DNA of 64,000 nucleotides, from NCBI RefSeq assembly GCF_037975245.1, contig NC_092568.1, positions 5,560,001 through 5,624,000 of the forward strand. Direction: 5' to 3'. The DNA is from Apostichopus japonicus (lineage: Eukaryota; Echinodermata; Holothuroidea; Aspidochirotida; Stichopodidae). The notes under the pieces were generated by a model. The model was not told the origin of the DNA. It searched no databases and saw nothing but the letters and a program-made list of their open reading frames with translations. Positions 46,612-56,100 of the stretch are shown here, piece by piece. Every line of letters starts with the position of its first letter. The first letter of the stretch is position 1. The position numbers and the translations under genes were made by a program.

Positions 46612-48348
46612 CTCGGATGCCTCCTGAACTGGTTCAATGACCCCCTCGTCTGTCAGACGCTTCAGCTCACTCGCAACTTTACCCCTGACTGCAAATGGTA
46701 TGCGTCGTAGTTGCTGTTGTACTGGCTTGAAGCCAGGCTGAAGTTTTATTTTGTGGGCATAGCCTTTGATTCGCCCCACACCCTCAGAAAATAAATCCTG
46801 AAATTGCCCTGTAATGGCACTTGAATCATGTGTGTAACTGTTAGCATCATTATTGCTGACTGTACCATCCTTCAGTCTAAGTGTGGGCCTATGTCTAGTA
46901 GTTTTACCATGACTAATACCTGTGTTATTATCACTACTAGTGTCAGGGCAAGTGTTAGGCTTATAACCCTTGCTACCCCTCATTACACCGGGCGCACTAG
47001 GCATAGGTGTAGGCACAACATCACTCGTACCCACCTGTAGGCATGATAATGATTTGCCATCCAACTGTAAGCCTAGTCCTTGGATGACATCTTTACCAAT
47101 AAGGGAAATCCCCACCTCAACAACATAAATGTTGGCATGCATGCTCTTTCCTTTATAGCCTACTTTGGCCGTAAAACAACCTAAAGTTTGAATAACAGTG
47201 TTGTTGTAGGAAACAAGTTTCTTGTTTATTGGACCGAGGGATTCCCGCAAAAAATACTTATCAAACCTTCTTGCATTCATGAGGGTAATATCACTGCCTG
47301 TGTCCACCACAAACCTCAGACTGATGCTGTTGATTTCCAGGTCACAGACGATGCTCGATTTCGCGGAACCGGCTTCAACCGCTGGTCCTGTAACGTTAGA
47401 AATTCCCAACACCTGTACACTATCTGCTCCTTCATCGGTAGTACTAGGATTATGTAGCGTACTGCTCTGTGTAGAATCCACCTTTCGAACACTCGCATTA
47501 TTGTTGTTTTGTAAACAAACCCTCGCGAAGTGTCCTGTTTTACCACACGCGTCGCACTTAGCATTCTTTGCTCTGCATAGATGTGACTTGGCTAAATGTT
47601 GTTTCGATCCACAACGATAACAACACTGGCGCCCTCTGTTATCTGGAGTGTTCTGGTTTGTAAAACTAGAATTTCCCCGAGACTTTGTGAACTGCGACTG
47701 CGAGTTTCTAGCATCCCCTGATCTATGGTTGGAACGGTCAGAGTTCTTGCCCCTCGTAAACTTGACATTTGCGCACGTCGCTTCTTCAGGCATTTTCCCA
47801 GATATGGAACGGGAGTCTCTTACTGCTTGTTCCACCTGTCGGGCGGTTTCTATCGCTTTGGGTAACTTCAAATCCGTTTCCAAGAGTAGTCGTTCTCGTA
47901 TACGTGTCGAGTTCGTTTTTTCGACGAGTTGATCCCGCAACATCTCGTCCAGGAAGGTTCCGAAATTACAAGTCGAAGACAACTCGCGTAATGCAGACAT
48001 GTACGTGTCTACCGGCTCACCTGTTAGTTGTGCTCGCTTTCTGAAACGGTAGCGGGCTGCCACGACGTTTACTGTTGGTTCAAATCGTTTGTCCAAAACT
48101 CGGATAGTCCGATCGTAAACATCCTCGCCTTCTACAACGGGAAGGTCTGGCAATGTGTAGAAAATTCGCTGTCCTTCTAGTCCAAGCGAATGAAGCAGTA
48201 TCGCCTGCTTTCGTCCGGCGGATGACGTATCCGTACCTGCCGCTAGCATGTAATTACTGAACATGCGCTTCCATTGCGGCCACAGTGTAGGCGGCTCTCC
48301 AGGGCTTGATAGAAAAACGGGCGGAGGGAGTAGTCCCGAGGTAGCCAT
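46588..48348 (-). CDS. Gag, protease and start of reverse transcriptase
   Basis: 586 residues from ATG 48346-48348, about 33 nt after the primer-binding site. The N-terminal 200 or so residues are a Gag-like capsid region (LWPQWKRMFSNYM early on). Two zinc knuckles follow: an irregular CYRCGSKQHLAKSHLC and a canonical CDACGKTGHFARVC. The aspartic protease has FVVDTGSDITLMN. The C-terminus enters RT (DEGVIEPVQEASEWVSPVVL) and then meets a stop. Gag and Pol seem to be one continuous frame in this lineage, so the stop inside RT is a lesion and not a Gag-Pol junction. Confidence 0.93.
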   Translation of the reverse strand: MATSGLLPPPVFLSSPGEPPTLWPQWKRMFSNYMLAAGTDTSSAGRKQAILLHSLGLEGQRIFYTLPDLPVVEGEDVYDRTIRVLDKRFEPTVNVVAARYRFRKRAQLTGEPVDTYMSALRELSSTCNFGTFLDEMLRDQLVEKTNSTRIRERLLLETDLKLPKAIETARQVEQAVRDSRSISGKMPEEATCANVKFTRGKNSDRSNHRSGDARNSQSQFTKSRGNSSFTNQNTPDNRGRQCCYRCGSKQHLAKSHLCRAKNAKCDACGKTGHFARVCLQNNNNASVRKVDSTQSSTLHNPSTTDEGADSVQVLGISNVTGPAVEAGSAKSSIVCDLEINSISLRFVVDTGSDITLMNARRFDKYFLRESLGPINKKLVSYNNTVIQTLGCFTAKVGYKGKSMHANIYVVEVGISLIGKDVIQGLGLQLDGKSLSCLQVGTSDVVPTPMPSAPGVMRGSKGYKPNTCPDTSSDNNTGISHGKTTRHRPTLRLKDGTVSNNDANSYTHDSSAITGQFQDLFSEGVGRIKGYAHKIKLQPGFKPVQQQLRRIPFAVRGKVASELKRLTDEGVIEPVQEASEWVSPVVL

Positions 48349-48380
48349 GATTGTAAAAACACGTCCAAGTTGTAAAATTT

Positions 48381-48394
48381 TCTCCTCGTCGCCA
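48381..48394 (-). other. Primer-binding site
   Basis: On the - strand TGGCGACGAGGAGA directly follows the 5' LTR. TGG matches the CCA end of a tRNA and TGGCGAC is of the type complementary to an arginine-like tRNA 3' end; the exact primer is not established. Confidence 0.6.
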
Positions 48395-48568
48395 AATATA
48401 GTGTTTAGTTGTTATAAATAAAGACACGATGTTCTTGATTCATGAAGATTGATTGCCTGTTTATTTCTTACTCGTAAGTGCGTAGCACTGCCATCTTGGA
48501 GAGGGCGTACTTCAAGAATACATATCATAAATACATAAAGAATGTCATTACAATAACTGAACACAACA
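48395..48568 (-). repeat. 5' LTR of Ty3/gypsy element (right copy)
   Basis: Identical by eye to the left LTR. It should contain the element's promoter; no clear TATA box was assigned. Confidence 0.9.
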
Positions 48569-49786
48569 AGCGATAATCCCATCGCTCTCACCAGCCCCTG
48601 GCTAATCCCTGGCTATCCCCTCCTGCTGCCCCTAGAAAAAAATGGTGTTTGCTCCCGTGCTGTATCAAACACTTTTGACAGGACTACAGACTCAGTGGAA
48701 ACCATTTGATAAATGCACTGCGGAACCACCTGAGAAAAGAAATTGTTCACGAGTGACGTAAAGTCTTTATTAATGATAAACCGCAACTATAGTTTACTAA
48801 GTGAGCAAACAAAGAGGACAGAAATTGCATTCATCATGGTGAGCTTGTTTGAAACTTTTCAAAGGATTCCCTACTAACTACGGTCCCAAACCACTTCCGC
48901 ATTCTTGACTAACGAACACGCAAGAACAGGAGAGTCAATGGGCTAATACAGCTACATGACATCCTCCCTCACGCGAATTTACGCGTAGTGTTTGTCATAA
49001 TAATAATATAAGTCTTCTTTAAGGGTTTAAATTATTTCCCTCTCCACCAAAATGTGCACCATAGTTGTTTCGAGTTGTCGATTTTCTGCGATGTAGTACG
49101 TTGTATGAGTTGAGAATACATCGATAGTTCTTTCCACATAAATGTCAGAAAAGAGGGTAGTGTTGAAGTGAAAAGAACAGCGCTTACTATAAAAGGGGTT
49201 TGGGTCAAAGGGTAAATCTTCCAGCAGCCATGTTTGGTCTAAAAACGGATACAGAAACCTTAGCGAACACTAATGAATAACTAATTGAGGTAATCCTTTG
49301 CTGTATATCTATATTCGACGTGTGCAACAGATGATCATTATTTTAATTTGGTTTTGATGTTTAATAGTTTCAATCTGTTTTACCAGATATCAGTAACAAG
49401 GCGATATCCACCGTTGTAATTTGAATCGTTGACATAGGGCAGCGTCTAAGCTGCTTAGTTCAACAGCTGTACTGTGAACCTGTAGGTTATCCTATGCGAA
49501 CTATTGCAGTTTAGGCCTAGCCTAACCTGTCATACAGGAAACAGGCTACATAACACAACTGTACTGATCTTTACTAAGTTAGTACTAGTAGTACTATACT
49601 AGTAATGGTATTAGTAATAGGTACTACCTAGCAAGGGATCGGTGATTTTCTTTAAGCCTAGCGGAATACAATAAGATGATGCTTATTTGGGAGTACTAAC
49701 AGTAGAGTAAACTGCAACTTGTGAATGTGAGATGCCCTCTTATAAAAATACAGGCATCATTCATGGTCATCATTCATGGTCACTGT
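48569..49786 (+). other. Intergenic / upstream of CCDC85
   Basis: Apart from the TATA-like promoter candidate near 49188, no coding sequence or repeat is recognised. Confidence 0.4.
49188..49196 (+). promoter_or_regulatory. TATA-box candidate, possible CCDC85 promoter
   Basis: TATAAAAGG matches the metazoan TATA consensus. About 30 bp downstream would be a start site near 49220, followed by a 16-codon ORF (ATG 49229) and a modest donor GAG|GTAATC near 49290. It lies 3.4 kb upstream of the CCDC85 start codon on the same strand. The assignment rests on consensus and position only. Confidence 0.25.
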
Positions 49787-49794
49787 GCCGTGTG

Positions 49795-51503
49795 TAAGCT
49801 TGCACGGTTTCGTGAAAACTTACAACCGGTTTTTCTCTAGCAAAAAACCGAATCTGGCTCATAAACCGGTTTTTTTTCCCCTCCTGAATTGCATTGAAAA
49901 CATCCAAATCTCGATCGCTAAGATGCGTATTTTTGAAGCTTTATCAACAGCGGGTTCAAGTCTGTTCGTTCGCAGTAAATTGTTAAAAATAAGAATAATA
50001 AATTCAAGAAACGTTACTGCCTTCATGACTCTCATTTTATAACCCAAGAAGAACTAAACTAAAGTAAATATGTCGAAAAGAAATGTGTTAGTGAAATTTT
50101 TTCTTAAAGTTTTAACATCACGTTACACGTATCGTTTGTCTTGTGTTTACTGTACTTCACGAAGTTCAAATTCGTGTTCAGAAAAAAATATGACGGTCAT
50201 GTTATATTATATGTTATATTTTCGGAGATGAGGGCCGAGCATAAACCCCATTATGACCAACTGGAGATCGTAAAAAAATGCTTTACAATATGATTGGTCC
50301 AATGAAGGTACCAAATTGCACGAGGCTCTAGCCATGTTCGCGGGTGGTATCTTGGCGGTAAAATAAATTTCTCTTCAAAGAGTGAAGAGAATTTACCGTC
50401 TACACTTTCAAGTACAAGTTGAAAAATATCACTGGCAAAAGCGGGATTAGGTCGGCAAAGAATGTAAATTGTTAACGTTTAAGTTGGAAACATGTGTTCA
50501 TCAACGTAAACGAAAAACCACCTGAGAGACGCCTTGTCTGATAACTGATAAGAAGAAAGGTTTAAAGGAAAATTACAAAGAAAATAAAATCCATTAGCGT
50601 ACAAAGGAGAATTGTCACAACAGCAACAGCTGTAATTTTCAGCCATGTATGCAACATTTTTACTCCTTTAATATTCCTTGACTCAAGCCTGACGCCAGGT
50701 GTCTCTTGTGAATAATGGACTGTGATTGTTCTAATGTTACTTGTTGCATCTTAGTTGTTAAACTCAACCCCCCCCCCGCGATTGTTCTAAAGTTACTTGT
50801 TGCATCTTAGTTGTTAAACTCAGAGCCCCCCCCGTGATTGTTCTAATGATACTTGTTACATCTTAGTTGTTAAACTCACAGAGCCCCCCCTCCCCTGCGA
50901 CTGTACATGTCGTATTGTATTGTGGATTGCGCAATGTATCTTTCAAGTTTTAACGTTCATTTTTTGAACAGGAACTGTGATCAATGTGTTTGAAAAGATT
51001 TTCTCCATATCCTCTACTATTTAATTGAAGTTAAATAGTAAGAAGAACACAAAGAGGACAAACACTTTGATTGTAACAATTTATTTTGAACTGCATCTCG
51101 TCATTTGAGTGTGTACTTCTCACAACTACTAACGTTGGCCACCAAGGTCAGTTCAATACTACAAGGTCGCCTAACTGATGCACGCATATATGGGCTGCAT
51201 AGCCTAATGTTAGGCCTAGCTATCCACCCTCAAGCACTGGTTATGGCATGTGCGGATCGTAGCTGACAATGTCGTCTATCAGAAAAGCTTTCTCTTGTTG
51301 CAATTTACTTTCATATTGCAAAAAGAACAGTAAAAAGGAGAAACCAAAGTCAACAAACCTTTTTTTTTTCAGTTTTTGCAATTCACATTTCGGTTTTTTC
51401 CGGTTTTTTCGGTTTTTCGGTTTTCTTAAAATAAAAAATAGTACCGAAATTCGGTCGGAAAAAACCGGTTTCGGTACTAAAACCGGTTTACCGTGCAAGC
51501 CTA
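49795..51503. mobile_element. Non-autonomous hAT transposon 1
   Basis: A perfect 8-bp target duplication GCCGTGTG flanks the element (49787-49794 and 51504-51511). Terminal repeats are TAAGCTTGCACGG (left) and CCGTGCAAGCCTA (right), one mismatch over 13 bp. Subterminal regions are rich in AACCGGTTTT/CCGGTTTTTTC words. An 8-bp duplication with TA-starting short repeats defines the hAT superfamily. No transposase ORF is visible in the 1.7 kb interior, so it depends on an enzyme in trans. Confidence 0.9.
50707..50900. repeat. Three-copy tandem repeat inside hAT 1
   Basis: GATTGTTCTAA(A/T)G(T/A)TACTTGTT followed by CATCTTAGTTGTTAAACTCA occurs three times, about 57-61 bp apart, separated by C-runs. 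Confidence 0.88.
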
Positions 51504-51511
51504 GCCGTGTG

Positions 51512-52003
51512 CATACATAGTGACAGATATGGATGATGAATATGAGAATGATGCATCAGTGAGGAAGGCAATGAGCCTTAAGTGAGTCCAGAGTTATGAC
51601 AATGTTGCGGATTCGCAGTCACGGTGAATTCAAAGGGTCTTTAGTGTGTGTTATAAGCAAGTTAGCATAATATCGTCACTGCCATTTGGCAAATAACCTT
51701 TGATCAATTGACCTTGACTGCGAAGCCGACTGGGTAATTTGCAGCTAAGCCCTTATTTCTTTTAAAATGGAGTCGGGAGACTTGACGTTTGATCCTAGAG
51801 GCCTACCAAAATATTTTTCAAAGGCACACTGAAACCAATATAGAAGATACAGCCAGTAATACTAAGGACCTAGTTTAAGCCTATGTTAAGTTAGACATCT
51901 TTTACATATATTTGTACTTACCTAGCCTAAGTTACACAGGCTGTTTGCAGTTGATTAACAGTTTGTAAACAATTTTTTATTTCTCTCTTTATTATTTTTA
52001 CAG
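51512..52003 (+). other. Upstream region of CCDC85
   Basis: An 18-codon ORF at 51530-51586 (MDDEYENDASVRKAMSLK) with a GTGAGT near its end could be a 5' UTR exon carrying a uORF, but it reaches a stop when joined to either downstream exon in its own frame. Nothing else is recognised. Confidence 0.3.
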
Positions 52004-52051
52004 AATACTGTACCTTGCAAATATAATGCCAAGCCAAGTCTAATGATTGAC
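52004..52051 (+). promoter_or_regulatory. Candidate 5' UTR exon of CCDC85
   Basis: It is preceded by a strong pyrimidine tract and CAG (51981-52003) and followed by donor C|GTAAGT (GT at 52052). The 48-bp exon would join the coding exon whose acceptor lies immediately before the ATG at 52599, which requires at least one upstream non-coding exon. Confidence 0.4.
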
Positions 52052-52598
52052 GTAAGTTAACACTAGTTAGGCCAGCTATAGCCATTATAATTTATAGCTC
52101 CAAAGGCATTGCTAACATTTTTTGCAAACATTGCAAGAGAAGGTTGCCCTAAGACTTACCTAAGCATACTACAAAAGTGGCCTATTCTATTATCTATTTG
52201 GTTTGGCAAAAAGAGATGAAGATTTCACAAAGCATTTCGAGAACAATATATCTCAACCTTCAAAGTATGTCATATGCAATGTTAGGTGAATGTTCATTAA
52301 TGCAAGCATTGATATACAATTACTCTCAAATGTGTGATCTTTATCAGAAAAAATACCATTTGTTAAATGCCAATAAATGTTGAGGACTTCCACTTGGTTT
52401 TATTACTTATTTTAGGAGGTCTATCCCTAGAATATTGGTTTTACTGATCGTTATGTACTGGTATTTCTTCCATAGGTGCACCAACATCATTGAGGAGCAT
52501 GTTGTGATTGTCATGGGAATAAACTGTTTACTGGTTGATGTATTTATTTTGTTGGTGATGAAGAAACTTTAGATATCAACACTTAATAATCTTGACAG

Positions 52599-53178
52599 AT
52601 GGCTGGTGAGAGCCAACTTAGGCAGATGAGGCCTGAGGATTATGCAGGACTATCTAGGGATGAACTGATACAGAGGGCATTATGGAGTGAGAACGAGCGT
52701 GCTAAGGTCCTCTCTGAAGAGGATCATGCTATGAAAGATGTAACTAGGAGAATGCAGATGCATCTGGCAGAAATTCGCAGTCTTAAGGAGGCTAATGAAA
52801 AAGTGTCGAAGGAAAGTTTGGAACTGAGAGATCTTTGCTGCTTTTTAGATGATGACCGACAGAAAGGTCGTAAATTAGCCAGGGAATGGCAAAAGTTTGG
52901 CAGGTACAGTTCTGGTTATATGCATACTGAGGTGTCAAACTATCAAGACAAGCTCAAAGAACTAGAAGAACACCAGAAAAAGTTGATACAGGAGAATGCA
53001 GAATTAAAAGAACTGTGTGTGCTTCTTGATGATGAAAGGACTAGTAAGAGAAGTTCAATTTGTAGTAATTGTAGTGGCGCTTTAGATGAACTTGGCAACA
53101 AGCTCACAGAAAACGGACCAATCAACCCACAAGATCGCTCAAGAGATGGTTACAAATCAAACAGGTCAAGCATGGATG
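52599..53178 (+). CDS. CCDC85 first coding exon
   Basis: The acceptor CTTGACAG ends at 52598, so the exon opens exactly with the ATG. The donor is GGATG|GTAAGA (GT at 53179), phase 1. It encodes residues 1-193 with two related LExxxLCxxLDDxR blocks (74-87 and 134-147) around the REWQKFGRYSSGYM motif. Coiled-coil character spans roughly 35-147. The downstream tail (151-193) has a short CSNC pair and is polar. Confidence 0.93.
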
Positions 53179-56100
53179 GTAAGATACCAAATAGATACAT
53201 ATTCCGTCATTTTCACTTATGAGAGGAACTCCTTGTCAATTGCTTACACGTATCCAACTTCTTACATGGGAATGCACAGAAAATTTAACCCCAGGGACAG
53301 GGTGGATATGAAGCTAAAACCAATATGATGTTCTTAAGATATTTATGCCAAGTTATCACATAAAATTCTACATAACATTGAAACTTTGTTCACACAAAAG
53401 CAATGAAAAGCTTAAAAGGATGTACAGTACATGGTGGTAGTTATAGGACTTCATATGGGATCAAATGGCAGCCACCATAGTTTCAATAATATGACCTGAC
53501 AACTTGAAAAGGAAGCAAGTTTTCCTAGCCTATTGGTGAATTTGTTCATTGAAGTTGTTCATGGTACGTACGCATCATGTTTTGTACCTTTAGATCAATA
53601 GTCTTTGCATGTTAGTGTTACCAATGGTAATGTACAGTAGTGTACAGTGGTTATATACTGTAAGTTATAGTGATCTGTAGTGTACAAGTGTCCACTTCCC
53701 TTCCCTCTTGGTCACATACTATGTGTCTTTTATGCACAAAAAGTTAAACACTTCTATTCATCTGTTTTGGATTGAGAGGTGGAGGCTGGGTTTAGAATAG
53801 TGTTTACACGGGTCCAAAAATCGGGAACCGGGTACCCGAGGGCCGTTACCCGTCGGGTATCCGGGTACCCGGAAAAAAATTGTTTACCCTCGTGTATCCA
53901 GATTTTCAAGAAATTACATATTGGATGCTGTAATAAATGCATTATATTCTCTACTGACAATGTTTTCATGTTCAAATACGTAGATGTAAGATAAGGTATG
54001 AAACCTTCCTCCATCATTTTTATTTGCTTTTGTTTCTTTCATTAACTTGTTAATAAATTAATTATTTAATTATAATTAGCATTACTACTAACATCGCACT
54101 GCCGCCGCTGCTTATGCTGGCTCGTGCACGTCTATTGGATCAAACCATATAGATATCCAATTTAGCTCTAAACAGTTGTTACTACTAGTACTACTATCTA
54201 TTATGCTGGCCCAAGGTTCCCATTAGCCGCGCGATTTGCGCAATCTGATCGCATCTGGAATAAACGATTAGTAAAAAGCCACTTGCGATTACTATTTTTT
54301 AGTTATCCCGTCTATAATCCATAAACATCTCGTAAAATTCCTTGTCAGCCTTTCCTTCTATGAAATAAACGAATGAATAAATAATAATTTCTTCCACATG
54401 GTGGCCTAACACTACACTAAGTCAATGAGAAATCTAGCTAAGCCTAACCATCTGTTTATTTGCTGAAGTTGTGACGCAGTTATAAGACATCCATGGAATA
54501 CTTTCGTTATTGCTGTTACGTTCGATCACATGGTAGCCTAACAACACACTAAGTCAATGGGAAATCTGCCTAACCATCGGTTTGCATTTTTTTTTTTTAA
54601 AAACAATCACACTTTGCGTAGGATTCGGGTAATAAATTAGGAACCGGGTAGAATCGCGTTGGGCGGGTACCTTCGTTATTGCTGTTATCTTAGACCACAT
54701 TGTAGCCTAATACCACACTAAGTCAATGGGAAATCTGCCTAACTGTCGGTTTGCCAATTTTTTTTTTTCTTTTTTTTTTTTAAATCACACTTTGCGTAGG
54801 ATTCGGGTAATAAATTAGGAACCGGGTAGTAACGCGTCGGGCGGGTACCCGGGTACCCGGATAACCCGTGCAAATACTAGTTTAGAATATTCTATAATCT
54901 TCACCTGGAGAACTCACATGTACAGATTTTTGGGGGAATTTGCATCGTGAATAGAACCCTCTCGCCTTTGCCAACATTGTAGCAACATTGTGGGATGTAG
55001 GAGAATTAAACGACAGGTGAAAGTATTTGGGCTTTGGCAATTGACTGCTTCTTGTGATTTAAGAATCAAAACCAATCTCAAATGTAGAAGTGGATAGGCA
55101 TCGTCGTGACATGCTACTGTAACAACTTTAAGATAAGAATTTGTTTGGTAACAAAACATTTGAAGGAAAATATTTAAGATGATAGTATCATACAAACACT
55201 TAGAGGTGATCAAACATTTTATGAATGATTATGCTGTGCAGTTCTGCATAGTATTTGATGTGACTTATCTTGCAGTGAAGACAGCCCTTCTCTCCCCCTC
55301 CCTCACAAAATATAAATAAATTATAAACAATTAAACAATAGAGAGCAAATACTTTGCAAACCGAAACAAAAAGCAAAAATGTGAGTCACTATCCCAAATG
55401 ATTGGGAGCGGCCACTTGGTTCCCAAGCAGGATTCGTAACTCCAAATTTGAGTTGAGTTGAGCTTTACTTTCCCAAGCCTAACAATCCTCCATGCTATCC
55501 CAAGAGGGAGGGTCTTTTGTTGATTTCATGCATCATTGGTCAGATATTTAAACTCCTTTATTTCAGGTTTGTTTGTAAATACTTCAATGTCATTCATTGT
55601 TAACTGACAATCCTGGGTAAGTGTGTGATTTGAATCATTTTCTCAAAGCTATTTTCAGAATCATTAGAATGGTTAAAGAAGCTTCAAGAGAATTGCAGAC
55701 TACAGTACTGTAGTTATCATCATAATTTTATAAGTGTGTTGTACATGTTATTACAAGTTTACAAATCATATGGCTCTACTACTACCCACAGGTTTTACTG
55801 TTATCTTTTACAAGACCTCAGACACTGTAAGGTCACAGGTTGAAAACAATTTGAAGGTTTCGTTCACATTAATCCAAAAATCAAAACGTTCGCTTACACT
55901 ACTTGTTGCCTGTAAAGCGTATTTTATGTGCATTTTAGGGCGAGGGAAGAGATTTTATTGCATCGCTAAAATGTTAATAGCCCTAGAAGAATTTCTAATG
56001 GAAATTCTTGGTAGGGTGTGCAAGTTTAGAACCCCTGACATATACATGTACTGTACATGGAAGTCTTTACAGTGTTAAATACCCAAAAGACAAAAAGGCT

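Larger units (their letters stand above)
43696..48568 (-). mobile_element. Ty3/gypsy LTR retrotransposon, nearly complete
   Basis: The element is 4.87 kb and runs antisense to both host genes. In order on the - strand: 5' LTR (48568-48395), primer-binding site, Gag-protease-start of RT ORF (48348-46588), remainder of Pol (to 44051), polypurine tract and 3' LTR (43869-43696). Domain order Gag, PR, RT, RNase H, IN identifies Ty3/gypsy (Metaviridae) and excludes Ty1/copia. No envelope-like ORF follows the integrase. LTR identity points to recent insertion. The Pol frame is broken near 46590, and no matching target-site duplication is visible outside the LTRs (left GGAAC, right AAGCG). Confidence 0.93.

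Noticed and set aside
46588-46612. Programmed ribosomal frameshift between the two retrotransposon ORFs
   Set aside because: The overlap falls inside the conserved N-terminal part of RT and no slippery heptamer with downstream structure was seen; a small insertion explains it better.
51530-51586. Short ORF MDDEYENDASVRKAMSLK as a CCDC85 first coding exon
   Set aside because: It ends in its own stop, and splicing at the nearby GTGAGT to 52004 or 52599 runs into a stop; at most it is a uORF.
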